From contig JBLWWJ010000005.1 of NCBI GenBank assembly GCA_048268005.1, positions 1 to 64,000 on the forward strand: a DNA stretch of 64,000 nucleotides. The letters are read 5' to 3'. Below are positions 7,477 through 16,322 of this stretch, one piece after another (position 1 is the stretch's first letter; each line of letters begins with the position of its first letter). Made by a program: the position numbers and the translations under genes. This stretch comes from Ancylomarina sp048268005. GTDB lineage: Bacteria; Bacteroidota; Bacteroidia; Bacteroidales; Marinifilaceae. The notes under the pieces were generated by a model. It had not been told where the DNA came from. It worked only from the letters and a program-made list of their open reading frames with translations, and searched no databases.

Positions 7477-10062
7477 TTAATTATTAAAAACTAGTTTTTC
7501 CCCTTCCAAATCTATGGAGATTGCACTCTCGGGTAATAGTCTTCCTGACAGAATCTCTTTGGATAACTGATTCAAGATGACTCTTTGAATAACTCTTTTA
7601 ATCGGTCTGGCTCCAAATTGAGGCTCAAAACCAATCTTCGCCAAGTGTGAAATGAGCGCATCGCTTAGTTCGAGCTTAATATCCTTTTTAGCTAAACTCG
7701 CTTTCAAAGCATTGACCTGAAGGTGAACAATCTCTTCAACTTCTTCAAGATTCAGTGGTGTAAACATGACTGTTTCATCTATTCTATTGAGGAATTCAGG
7801 ACGCACAGTTTGTTTCAAAAGTTTAAGCACTTCAAGTTTTGTTTCATCCAATATGGCCATACGTTTGCTCATATCAATATCCTCCAATCTATCCTGAATG
7901 ATATGGGCTCCCATATTCGAGGTCATGATGATAATGGTATTCCTAAAGTCAGCCACACGTCCCTTATTATCTGTCAGTCGACCTTCATCAAGCACCTGCA
8001 GAAGAATATTAAAGGTATCGGGATGTGCCTTCTCAATTTCATCTAAAAGCACTACAGAGTATGGTTTGCGTCTAACGGCTTCAGTTAGCTGACCACCTTC
8101 ATCGTAGCCCACATAGCCCGGAGGTGCTCCAACCAATCGGCTGACTGCATGTCTTTCCTGATATTCACTCATATCGATACGAGTGAGTGCATTTACATCA
8201 TTAAATAAGTACTCAGCCAATGTTTTAGCCAGTTCTGTTTTCCCAACACCTGTTGTTCCCAGGAATAAGAAGCTTCCTATAGGACGTCGACTATCTTGCA
8301 GATCAGCACGAGAACGACGCACGGCATCCGAAACCAGCTCAATGGCCTCATCTTGTCCCACCACACTCTTGTGCAACTCGTCTTCCAGTTGCAACAGTTT
8401 CTCTCTATCGCTTTGCAACATCTTAGAAACAGGAATACCTGTCCATTTAGCCACAACTTCAGCAATATCCTCACTGGTCACTTCTTCTTTTATTAAAGCA
8501 TTTTCCTGATTGCTTTCTAAATCTTTTTTTAGCTGATTCAAGAGCTCTTCATCCTCCTTAATTTTTCCATAGCGCAATTCGGCAACCAATCCAAAATCAC
8601 CATCACGTTCCGCCCTTTCGGCCTTTTGCTTGTGTTCTTCAATTTGAGCCTTTACGGATTGGACTTTGTCAACCAAATCTTTTTCCAAACGCCACTTGGC
8701 ATAAATGCCATCCCTACTTTCCTTTAGGTCTGCCAGTTCTTTCTTTATTTTTGAGATTTTAGCTTTGTCTTTATCCCGCTTAATCGCTTCCAATTCAATT
8801 TCAAATTGCATAATCTTTCGATCGAAGACATCCAACTCTTCCGGTTTGGAGTTAATTTCCATACGCAGTTTAGCAGCTGATTCATCCATTAAATCGATAG
8901 CCTTATCCGGCAGAAAGCGATCGGTAATATAGCGTTGTGAGAGTTCAACGGCTGCAATGATAGCACTGTCCTGAATTCTCACCTTATGATGACTTTCATA
9001 CTTATCCTTAATACCCCTTAGTATGGAAATGGCACTCTCCCGATTCGGTTCGCCAATCATGACCTTTTGGAAGCGACGCTCCAAAGCCTTATCCTTTTCA
9101 AAATATTTTTGGTATTCATCTAAGGTTGTTGCTCCGATGGCACGCAGTTCGCCACGGGCCAGAGCGGGTTTTAGGATATTAGCCGCATCCATGGCACCTT
9201 GTCCGCCTCCGGCTCCCACAAGGGTATGTATCTCATCTATAAAAAGAACAATTTTCCCATCTTCAGCAATCACTTCTTTAACGACAGCCTTTAATCTTTC
9301 CTCAAACTCTCCTTTATACTTTGCTCCGGCTATTAAGGCACCCATATCCAAAGAATAAATGATTTTATCCTTCAGGTTATCAGGAATATCACCTTTCACC
9401 AAACGATGAGCTAAACCTTCTGCGATTGCCGTTTTACCGGTTCCTGGTTCTCCTATCAACATGGGGTTATTCTTGGTTCGGCGTGAAAGAATCTGTAATA
9501 TTCTTCTGATCTCTTCATCACGACCAATAACAGGATCCAGCTTTCCATCATTTGCCAATTTATTCAGGTTCCTGGCATATTTATCGAGTGTATTATAGGT
9601 ATCTTCCTGAGATTGTGACGTCACGTTTTGTCCTTTTCGCAACTCATTAATTGCTGCCGATAGATTCGATTCATTCATCCCGGAGTCTTTCATCATACGA
9701 GAGACCGAATCTTTTGCTTTTAACATGGCCAGAAGCAGATGCTCAATTGAAATATACTCATCTTTCATTTTCTTAGCCACATTGGCCGCATCGTTTAAGC
9801 TCTTGCTTGCTTCTCGCGATAAAACAATATCGCCCCCCTCAACTTTAGCAAAACTCTGTATAATATGATCAAGTGTTTTCTGAAAAACCTCCCCATTTAG
9901 CCCAATTTTCTTCAATATAAAAGGCAATACATTATCATCCAACTCTAATATAGCCTTTAGTATATGTGCATTCTCAATCTGAGGATTCTTAAACCCTTGA
10001 GCGATTTGTTGAGCATGTTGAATCGCTTCCTGTGATTTTATGGTATATTGATTAAAATTCAT
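7477..10062 (-). CDS. clpB: ATP-dependent chaperone ClpB
   Basis: An 861-residue AAA+ disaggregase, the usual length for ClpB. The N-terminal double Clp repeat (about 1-150) is followed by NBD1 with Walker A GEPGTGKT near 204-211 and Walker B VLFIDEIHTL, the long coiled-coil M domain (about 405-530, rich in KIKKELADLKE-type heptads) that separates ClpB from ClpA/ClpC, and NBD2 with GTTGVGKTELAK, VVLLDEIEKAH and the sensor region RPEFLNRIDE. It works with DnaK to resolubilise aggregated proteins. It stands alone between two terminators. A short inverted repeat lies about 70 bp upstream of its start and may be a heat-shock operator. Confidence 0.98.
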   Translation of the reverse strand: MNFNQYTIKSQEAIQHAQQIAQGFKNPQIENAHILKAILELDDNVLPFILKKIGLNGEVFQKTLDHIIQSFAKVEGGDIVLSREASKSLNDAANVAKKMKDEYISIEHLLLAMLKAKDSVSRMMKDSGMNESNLSAAINELRKGQNVTSQSQEDTYNTLDKYARNLNKLANDGKLDPVIGRDEEIRRILQILSRRTKNNPMLIGEPGTGKTAIAEGLAHRLVKGDIPDNLKDKIIYSLDMGALIAGAKYKGEFEERLKAVVKEVIAEDGKIVLFIDEIHTLVGAGGGQGAMDAANILKPALARGELRAIGATTLDEYQKYFEKDKALERRFQKVMIGEPNRESAISILRGIKDKYESHHKVRIQDSAIIAAVELSQRYITDRFLPDKAIDLMDESAAKLRMEINSKPEELDVFDRKIMQFEIELEAIKRDKDKAKISKIKKELADLKESRDGIYAKWRLEKDLVDKVQSVKAQIEEHKQKAERAERDGDFGLVAELRYGKIKEDEELLNQLKKDLESNQENALIKEEVTSEDIAEVVAKWTGIPVSKMLQSDREKLLQLEDELHKSVVGQDEAIELVSDAVRRSRADLQDSRRPIGSFLFLGTTGVGKTELAKTLAEYLFNDVNALTRIDMSEYQERHAVSRLVGAPPGYVGYDEGGQLTEAVRRKPYSVVLLDEIEKAHPDTFNILLQVLDEGRLTDNKGRVADFRNTIIIMTSNMGAHIIQDRLEDIDMSKRMAILDETKLEVLKLLKQTVRPEFLNRIDETVMFTPLNLEEVEEIVHLQVNALKASLAKKDIKLELSDALISHLAKIGFEPQFGARPIKRVIQRVILNQLSKEILSGRLLPESAISIDLEGEKLVFNN

Positions 10063-10132
10063 TGTTTATTGTTTTATAATAAATTGTATTCAGAAAATGT
10101 TTATTCAAATCTCATACCTAAATCATCATTGC

Positions 10133-10143
10133 GTCATCCTGAC
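10133..10143. promoter_or_regulatory. Possible operator upstream of clpB
   Basis: GTCA (10133-10136) and TGAC (10140-10143) form a perfect hyphenated inverted repeat about 70 bp before the clpB start. A position upstream of a heat-shock gene fits an operator or part of a promoter. The sequence is short and could be chance. Confidence 0.25.
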
Positions 10144-10208
10144 AGAAAACAGCAACACTACATGACATAATAACAGATAATTGATCAGATAACCTGCTAA
10201 AACAACAA

Positions 10209-10234
10209 AAGGTGCAACCTTACGACCACACCTT
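10209..10234 (-). terminator. Terminator after the short-chain dehydrogenase gene
   Basis: AAGGTG (10209-10214) pairs with CACCTT (10229-10234), and the minus strand continues with TTTGTTGTTTT. It lies 30 bp past the stop of the minus-strand gene at 10264. Confidence 0.5.
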
Positions 10235-10263
10235 CATCTTTTAATTTACAATCCTAACATCTA

Positions 10264-11001
10264 TCAGAATCCTGAAAATTGCTCTTCAACCGCTTTAGGC
10301 GATTCAAAATAAGCTTTTCCAACCTCACTTGACATGGAATCAGGAAAGATATCTTCCACACCTGCTATCAAACCCTTTATAATATTCTCGGCAACATTCT
10401 CTGGTGAATCCTTATCCATTTCAAGTTCTTTGGTCATATCCGTATCAATGGGGCCCGGATACACACCTGAAACTAGAATGTTAGAATCTTTTAATTCCCC
10501 TCTTAATCCTTGAATGACAGAATGCACAGCAGCCTTAGATGCGCAATAAGTTAAGCCCATTGGCATGCTTGCTAAACCAATGATTGATGAAACACAAACA
10601 ATGGCAGCCGCTTCCTTCGCTCTTAAACTTTCAAGAAAGGCATGGGTTAATTTGACAAGCCCCCAAACATTCACTTCAAAATTGGTGTGTAGGCTTTCAA
10701 GAAGATTCCCCTTTAAGAAATTACCCACTGAGAAAATGCCCGCATTATTAACCAGGATTTCTACATCTGTGGCCAGATTAGCCGCATTGGTAATTGACTG
10801 ATCACTTGTAACATCCAATTCTACAGGAACAAGCCGATCACCATAACATGATTTTAAACTTTCCAGTTTTGTTATATTTCTAGCACCGGCATATACTTTC
10901 TTAGCACCATGCTCTAATAGGGCTATCGTAAGTGCTTTTCCAATGCCTCTATTGGAACCACTCACAAAAGCAACCTTACCTTCTACTTGTATCTTTTTCA
11001 T
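10264..11001 (-). CDS. Short-chain dehydrogenase/reductase
   Basis: A classical SDR of 245 residues when started at MKKIQVEGK (ATG 10999-11001). The Rossmann cofactor motif is SGSNRGIGKAL, NNAG follows as VNNAGIF, the catalytic Ser is in VCVSSIIG and the catalytic Tyr/Lys in YCASKAA. A longer frame reaches 11103, but those 34 codons overlap the neighbouring VOC gene in another frame and put extra sequence before the canonical N-terminal strand, so I prefer 11001. The VOC gene ends 40 bp upstream and the two are probably co-transcribed. Substrate not predictable; the family reduces ketones or oxidises alcohols with NAD(P)H. Confidence 0.88.
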   Translation of the reverse strand: MKKIQVEGKVAFVSGSNRGIGKALTIALLEHGAKKVYAGARNITKLESLKSCYGDRLVPVELDVTSDQSITNAANLATDVEILVNNAGIFSVGNFLKGNLLESLHTNFEVNVWGLVKLTHAFLESLRAKEAAAIVCVSSIIGLASMPMGLTYCASKAAVHSVIQGLRGELKDSNILVSGVYPGPIDTDMTKELEMDKDSPENVAENIIKGLIAGVEDIFPDSMSSEVGKAYFESPKAVEEQFSGF

Positions 11002-11041
11002 CTCGTTTTCTTTAAATATGACTCGTGCTTTTTCAATGGAT

Positions 11042-11473
11042 TTAGTGTAACTCATCATAGCCAACCATCCATTGAATCCCATATTTATCGACAAACATGC
11101 CAAAATAGGAGCCCCAGAAGGTATCTGCCATTGGCATCATCACCTGACCTCCATCGGAAAGTTTATTAAAAAATGTATCAGCAGCCTTTTTACTTTCAGC
11201 AGAAATTGAAATGGAGAAGTTATTCCCCTGATTAAACTGACCGGCCCATTCGCCACTAGTATCACTCCCCATAAGAACCGTTTCCTTGCTTATGGGTAAA
11301 GAAACGTGCATAATTTTATCTTTATCTTCCTCGGAAATAACACAATCCGGATTCTCAGGCATCTCCGAAAATCGGGCTATATGTGCAAACTCCCCACCAA
11401 AAACTGATTTGTAAAAAAGAAAGGCATCTTCACAATTGCCATTAAAAGTCAGGTACGTGTTAAGTGTTGTCAT
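11042..11473 (-). CDS. VOC family protein (PhnB-like)
   Basis: A 143-residue protein of the vicinal-oxygen-chelate fold, PhnB/3-demethylubiquinone methyltransferase-like branch. Family signals are the N-terminal TYLTFNGNCEDAFLFYKSVFGGEF, the central MHVSLPISKETVLMGSD and the C-terminal WGSYFGMFVDKYGIQWMV. These proteins are homodimeric and often bind a metal or small ligand. It lies 16 bp after an SRPBCC gene, as is common for VOC/SRPBCC pairs, and the SDR gene follows on the same strand. Function not known. Confidence 0.85.
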   Translation of the reverse strand: MTTLNTYLTFNGNCEDAFLFYKSVFGGEFAHIARFSEMPENPDCVISEEDKDKIMHVSLPISKETVLMGSDTSGEWAGQFNQGNNFSISISAESKKAADTFFNKLSDGGQVMMPMADTFWGSYFGMFVDKYGIQWMVGYDELH

Positions 11474-11489
11474 AATTGAGTTATTTTAG

Positions 11490-11924
11490 TTATTTCGATT
11501 CAGCGAACTCTTTAAAGTTTGCCAAATATTTGCTAGTCTCTTTTTTAAACATATCTGGCATTAGAAAAATCATTATTCTCAAAAAACCAGAACATTTAAA
11601 TTCATTGACTGATTTCCATATGGTTTTATCGTTTCCCTTTTCAATAAAATAGTTTTGAACATGATTCCATACGCCTTTAGCTTCATAGGTTCCCGAAAAC
11701 TCAAGAGGCAGGTCATTCACGGTAATGGTTTCAACCATTTCAAGCTCTCGTTTTCCCATTTTATATTGGAGTTTAGATTTAGCCCCCACTTGACCAGGGG
11801 AACCACTTATGGGCTCAAAACTCACAAGACCGGGTTGCCAATATTTCATATTCTCAGGATTATCAAAAAGTTCGATAACCTTATCTCTTGGTAGATTAAT
11901 CTCAACTTCTACTTCGTATTTCAT
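11490..11924 (-). CDS. SRPBCC family protein
   Basis: A 144-residue START-like protein. I start it at MKYEVEVEINLPRDKVIELF (ATG 11922-11924), which is the usual first strand of the fold; a longer frame to 12032 adds a low-complexity N-terminus without family likeness. Motifs include MKYWQPGLVSFEPI, SKLQYKMGKREL and a C-terminal amphipathic helix DMFKKETSKYLANFKEFAE. It is the first gene of a three-gene group with the VOC and SDR genes. Ligand unknown. Confidence 0.78.
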   Translation of the reverse strand: MKYEVEVEINLPRDKVIELFDNPENMKYWQPGLVSFEPISGSPGQVGAKSKLQYKMGKRELEMVETITVNDLPLEFSGTYEAKGVWNHVQNYFIEKGNDKTIWKSVNEFKCSGFLRIMIFLMPDMFKKETSKYLANFKEFAESK

Positions 11925-12083
11925 CCTAAAACTATTTTTCGAGTTCGTATTTTTGTACTGTGACAGGGAAACCTTTATTAAAGGACTAGAAATCAGACTA
12001 CCTAATTTATGAAATTTTAAGGTAGTAATCAATACAATTCAGACATTAAACTCTTTTTTTTATTATCCTCTTACCAAGTAAAA

Positions 12084-12117
12084 CAAAAAAAGTTGCACCC
12101 CTTATTGAGTACAACTT
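12084..12117 (-). terminator. Intrinsic terminator of the M20 amidohydrolase gene
   Basis: AAGTTG (12090-12095) pairs with CAACTT (12112-12117) and the minus strand ends in a T run. It lies about 50 bp after the stop at 12164. Confidence 0.7.
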
Positions 12118-12163
12118 CTTATGATTTGAATGGATAGAATCGGATAATTCCTATAAATGCCAC

Positions 12164-13444
12164 TTAGCGAATCTTCTTAATAAGATTGAAAATCAATTCA
12201 ACGGTCGGATGCAAGACGCTCTCAGCTATATCAAAATTCGGCGTATGGTGTTCCAAATGCTTGCCGGGTAATGAGGCACCTACACCTATAAAGCAAGCCT
12301 TTCCTCCTCTGGACTGAACGTCATTCATCAGAGAAGTAAAATCTTCACTCCCTCTGTTTACCTTATCGGATAGAATCACTTCTGAAAAGCAATCCATATT
12401 TTTTGCCTCATCTTTTATCAGCTTTGCAAGAGAATCATCACCACAAGCTGCAGAAGCTTCACCCACTTTTTTAATCTCAAAAGAGCAGCCCTGTTTTTGA
12501 GCTGAATGTTTAACAATACGCTCGAGCCCCTCAAGCATTTCATTCTCTATGCTTTGACTATCCGATCTTAGTTCCACCTCTAATTTAGCACTATCCGCTA
12601 TAATATTACGAGCTGTTCCTCCTTCCATTCGTCCGACATTAACCCGTCTCAAACCTTCCCCATCCAACTGTAAGTCATGTAGGGCAAGTGTTGTATTGGC
12701 TGCTGCCAAAATAGCATTATGCCCTTTTTCCGGACATATACCGGCATGGGCTGCTTTTCCATAAAAAGTCACATCCAGTTTGTCTGTCGCGGCGGTACCA
12801 TTTTGCGAACAAACCAATTTACCCAAAGGCATATTACTCCACAGATGAGCCGCTAACAGATAATCAACATCTTTTAAAAATCCCGATTTCACGATTGAAG
12901 CTGCACCCCGAACGCCTTCTTCGGCAGGTTGGAATAAAAGGATGTAATTAGCGCTTAATTGCTCCCTATACTTCCTTAAATATTGAGCCAAGCCAAGACC
13001 TATTGCCATATGTCCATCGTGCCCACAAGCGTGCATCAGGCCCTTTGTTTCTGAAATAAACCCTTCTTGATGAGGATAATGATCTTTAGCTACAGACTCT
13101 GCTATAGGTAAAGCATCCATATCAACACGAATAGCAACAAAAGGTCCATCTCCACATTTTAAAATACCTGCAACAGCCGTTGCATTATTGGCAAATGCTT
13201 GCATTTTTTCGGGACCAAATATCTTCTCAGCCCTCTCGAAGGCTATTTTATTATCATGCTCATCAGGCAGTCCCATTAGATTATCAACATGCATGATTTC
13301 AGTACCTCTTTTCACATCGAAGCCTAGATGCGATAACTCATCTGCAATAAAAGCGGCGGTGCAATATTCCAGCCAGCCTAATTCTGGATTTGCGTGAAAA
13401 TGTCTTCGATATGCGATGATTTTTTGCTCTATAGAATGATTCAT
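12164..13444 (-). CDS. M20 family amidohydrolase
   Basis: A 426-residue metallopeptidase/amidohydrolase of the AbgB/HipO group when started at MNHSIEQKIIAYRRHFH, the usual N-terminus of the family (ATG 13442-13444). The frame extends to 13519 but those 25 residues are hydrophobic and poor in family likeness. Metal-binding and catalytic signals: RVDMDALP, the HACGHDGHMA motif, and the general-base Glu in FQPAEEG. The dimerisation domain follows (about 200-320) with AAHAGICPEKG. Such enzymes hydrolyse N-acyl amino acids or aminobenzoyl-glutamate. Lone gene ending at a terminator. Confidence 0.88.
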   Translation of the reverse strand: MNHSIEQKIIAYRRHFHANPELGWLEYCTAAFIADELSHLGFDVKRGTEIMHVDNLMGLPDEHDNKIAFERAEKIFGPEKMQAFANNATAVAGILKCGDGPFVAIRVDMDALPIAESVAKDHYPHQEGFISETKGLMHACGHDGHMAIGLGLAQYLRKYREQLSANYILLFQPAEEGVRGAASIVKSGFLKDVDYLLAAHLWSNMPLGKLVCSQNGTAATDKLDVTFYGKAAHAGICPEKGHNAILAAANTTLALHDLQLDGEGLRRVNVGRMEGGTARNIIADSAKLEVELRSDSQSIENEMLEGLERIVKHSAQKQGCSFEIKKVGEASAACGDDSLAKLIKDEAKNMDCFSEVILSDKVNRGSEDFTSLMNDVQSRGGKACFIGVGASLPGKHLEHHTPNFDIAESVLHPTVELIFNLIKKIR

Positions 13445-13533
13445 GTTTCTATATAATTGTAGGTTTACCTTAATGAAACTAAATACAAAGTAAAATAATC
13501 TACCCCAATAATGAGTCATAATTTCCTTCTAAT

Positions 13534-13564
13534 AAAAAAAGCTGCATCCCTAAGGCTGCAGCTT
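13534..13564 (-). terminator. Intrinsic terminator
   Basis: AAGCTGCA (13539-13546) pairs perfectly with TGCAGCTT (13557-13564) and the minus strand continues as a T run. It closes the minus-strand gene 13590-14126. Confidence 0.75.
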
Positions 13565-13589
13565 TCATTTATAGATTTTGTATTTCTTT

Positions 13590-14126
13590 CTATTCCTTTT
13601 TTATAAGTGTATTTACACCAAAACAAGTATAATCCTTATTAGGGAAAGACACATTAAAGGTGGTTTCAATTTCTTTCTCAGAGATAAGTTTGATAATCCA
13701 TTGGGCTTTACCGCCAGGCACAAAATTCTCAATTGTTTCAGTTTCGAAAACAAAAAGTTGATCATTTGACAGCGAATCGTTCAATACATATTGATTGATA
13801 TAACCTTCGTTGTTAAACTGGCGAAAGACAATCAATTTCCGAGCTTTATCGTAAGAAACATACCCCTTATCAATATGGTGCTCACCCTTAGGGTTTCTTT
13901 CTGTTGGCTCAAATTGAGATTCATTATTAATCTCAAGATAGGCCCCATTCATAACCAACTTAAAACTAGATTCAATATTCGATTTGTTATTTCCAAAGCC
14001 ACTCCCTACACCTGACCATTCACCAATTAAGGCATTTAATCTCTCCAAAGGATTCGTTTGAGCAAAACTCATACTGCTTATGAGTACAAAAGTCAAACTT
14101 AGTATAGCAATACGTTTCATGTTCAT
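13590..14126 (-). CDS. Secreted DUF1579-like protein
   Basis: A 178-residue exported protein with signal peptide MKRIAILSLTFVLISSMSFAQ. The mature part starts NPLERLNALIGEWSGVGSGFG, and the LxxLxGxWxGxG pattern followed by NGAYLEINNES, ISYDK-like GYVSYDKARKLIVFRQF and a lipocalin-like beta series is that of DUF1579/THAP4-like small barrels. It probably binds a hydrophobic ligand in the periplasm; this is inference. Isolated gene with its own terminator; the two in-frame starts differ by two codons. Confidence 0.7.
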   Translation of the reverse strand: MNMKRIAILSLTFVLISSMSFAQTNPLERLNALIGEWSGVGSGFGNNKSNIESSFKLVMNGAYLEINNESQFEPTERNPKGEHHIDKGYVSYDKARKLIVFRQFNNEGYINQYVLNDSLSNDQLFVFETETIENFVPGGKAQWIIKLISEKEIETTFNVSFPNKDYTCFGVNTLIKKE

Positions 14127-14303
14127 CAGTCCTATTTATTCGATTTAGATTTGTTTTTTCAAAGCTATAAAATAGAATATAGCTATCAAGTCTATTCCGC
14201 ATCAAACTCATATTTATTCTAACAAACATGAGAAAAGCCAATGTAAAAAGGTATTGCCTTTCGCCAACACCTTCATAAAAAAATATAATTGCAAATCCAT
14301 TAA

Positions 14304-16322
14304 TTAAAATGTCTTACCTAATGGATGTTTTTCCAACTGATTAAAATACTTATAGATTAAACTCATCATTTCTTCTCTAAAAATTGGCTTCGTAATATAA
14401 TCATTACAACCTGCCTCTAAGGATTTATCTCTATCACCTATAAGACTATAAGCTGTTTGAGCAATAATGATGACATCTTTATTCATCTGACGTATTTGAC
14501 GAGTAACTTCATAACCATCTATTTCAGGCATCTTTATATCCATCAAGATTAAATCGACATCCCTATTTTCACGATAAAGAGTCAGAGCTTCATCTCCATT
14601 TTTAGCTAAAATGATCTGGCTACTTATTGGTTTTAAAAGTAGTTCAATAAAATTCATAGAAATTCTATCATCTTCAACAATTAATACCTTTAGTTTCATC
14701 TCATTTTCGTTTAGTTCGTAGTTTAAGATCTCAGATCCATCATCTTCCTCAGATTCTATATTACAAGGTAAGGTAAAATAAAATTCCGACCCAATATTAG
14801 GTTTACTTTTTAACCAAATTCTTCCTCCTAGCATATTTACATAGGCTTTGGAAATTGATAAACCAAGACCAGCTCCTTCAAAAGCTCTTTTATCTCCCAT
14901 ATCTGCCTGAATAAAACGATCGAATATCGCTTCTTGTCTTTCTTCTGAAATACCAATACCAGTGTCCTTAACTTGAAACTCTATACAATTATCTTTTTTA
15001 TCAAGTTTAATTTCCACACTGCCCTTTTCACTGTATTTTATGGCATTTTTTGTCAGATTTTTAAGTATCGTATAAAGCTTCTCTTTATCAGTTTGTATAA
15101 TAGAGTTTGTCTCAGGTAATAGGTTCGTCATATACAATTGGATATTCTTATTACCAGCCTCTGTCTGGAACTCGTTTAAAACCGATACAACCTGGTCTTT
15201 TATATTGACTTCCGAAACGAACACTTCAATCTGCCCAGACTCGACTTTTGAAATATCTATCAAATCATCCATAATATTTAGCATACGTGCTCCGCTTTCC
15301 TCAATCAGTTCAATATATTGATTTTTATCAAACTCCTCAAAATCGGTTTGTTTAAGAAGATCCGTAAAGCCTAGAATCCCGTTCATAGGTGTGCGTATTT
15401 CATGACTGATATTAGCAAGAAAAGCAGATTTTAAACGATCACTCTCTTCAGCCTTCTCTTTAGCAATTAAGAGTTCCGTTTCAGCATGCTTCCTTGTGGT
15501 TATATCTTCATGGGTAATAACCACATTGCTTACACTTCCATCCTCCTCTTTCAGAGGATACATCTTCGAGGATAGCCAACGAGTTTCGGTTAATCCTGAA
15601 AGATGATTCTTAATTTTAATTTCGAATTCCGGAACAATAACAGAATGACCTTGAAATGCTTTCTGCACATATTGCAGGTTATCGGATTTCATAACATCCT
15701 CACCCTCTTTAACATTAAATTGGTTTAAAGTTTTACTTGATGGCACTCCCCAGAAATAATTATGAGCTTTATTGACGTATCTTTGGATACCATCTTTAGA
15801 ATAAATCTCAATGACATAAGGCGATTCTTGCATTAATAGTGACAATCGTTTTTCACTTTTTCTTAACTTCTCTTCGGCCCGTTCCCGTTTCTCAATCTCA
15901 TTGGATTGGATCAAAGCTTTACCTAAATGATATACCACATTCTGGAGTTCCTTTATGAAAAAATGACCAAAAGCTTTCTTTCGACCTAATATAAACAAGC
16001 CATAACCATTTAAACACAAACCATAATAGAAATAATTGTTATAGATGAACTGGGGGCACTGCTGCCTGCTATCGAGATCCAAAGAAGAAAAATACTGCTT
16101 AACGGCTTCCCAATCATCAGATTTACCTGCCGCATAAGGCATCACCATTAATTCCTCCAGACCATTATCTTCTCGTTTTTTTAATACGCCAGCCAGAAAA
16201 CAATTCAGCTTCTTTAAATACAAAGGCATACTTTTATTTAGAATTAAGCCCTCATTCTTCTCAAGGCTAACACTAAAAACAAGTTCTAATAAAATTTCCG
16301 CTTGTAAACATTTCTCTACCAT
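14304..16322 (-). CDS. PAS hybrid sensor histidine kinase with receiver domain
   Basis: A 672-residue cytoplasmic hybrid kinase. An N-terminal region of about 150 residues has no clear domain and no membrane segment (GAF-like at best); a coiled linker (EKRERAEEKLRKSEKRL) leads to a PAS domain (about 160-280), the HisKA helix with phospho-acceptor His307 in NISHEIRTPMNG, the ATPase domain with N-box Asn426, DTGIGI and GAGLGLS, and a C-terminal receiver (about 545-665) with Asp595 in LILMDIKMPEIDG. There is no output or HPt domain, so an HPt partner elsewhere is needed for a relay. Its start overlaps the FIST gene by 7 bp, so the two are translationally coupled. Confidence 0.92.
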   Translation of the reverse strand: MVEKCLQAEILLELVFSVSLEKNEGLILNKSMPLYLKKLNCFLAGVLKKREDNGLEELMVMPYAAGKSDDWEAVKQYFSSLDLDSRQQCPQFIYNNYFYYGLCLNGYGLFILGRKKAFGHFFIKELQNVVYHLGKALIQSNEIEKRERAEEKLRKSEKRLSLLMQESPYVIEIYSKDGIQRYVNKAHNYFWGVPSSKTLNQFNVKEGEDVMKSDNLQYVQKAFQGHSVIVPEFEIKIKNHLSGLTETRWLSSKMYPLKEEDGSVSNVVITHEDITTRKHAETELLIAKEKAEESDRLKSAFLANISHEIRTPMNGILGFTDLLKQTDFEEFDKNQYIELIEESGARMLNIMDDLIDISKVESGQIEVFVSEVNIKDQVVSVLNEFQTEAGNKNIQLYMTNLLPETNSIIQTDKEKLYTILKNLTKNAIKYSEKGSVEIKLDKKDNCIEFQVKDTGIGISEERQEAIFDRFIQADMGDKRAFEGAGLGLSISKAYVNMLGGRIWLKSKPNIGSEFYFTLPCNIESEEDDGSEILNYELNENEMKLKVLIVEDDRISMNFIELLLKPISSQIILAKNGDEALTLYRENRDVDLILMDIKMPEIDGYEVTRQIRQMNKDVIIIAQTAYSLIGDRDKSLEAGCNDYITKPIFREEMMSLIYKYFNQLEKHPLGKTF

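Noticed and set aside
11002..11103. N-terminal extension of the short-chain dehydrogenase
   Set aside because: It overlaps the VOC gene in another frame and adds no family likeness. The conserved beta strand begins at MKKIQVEGK.
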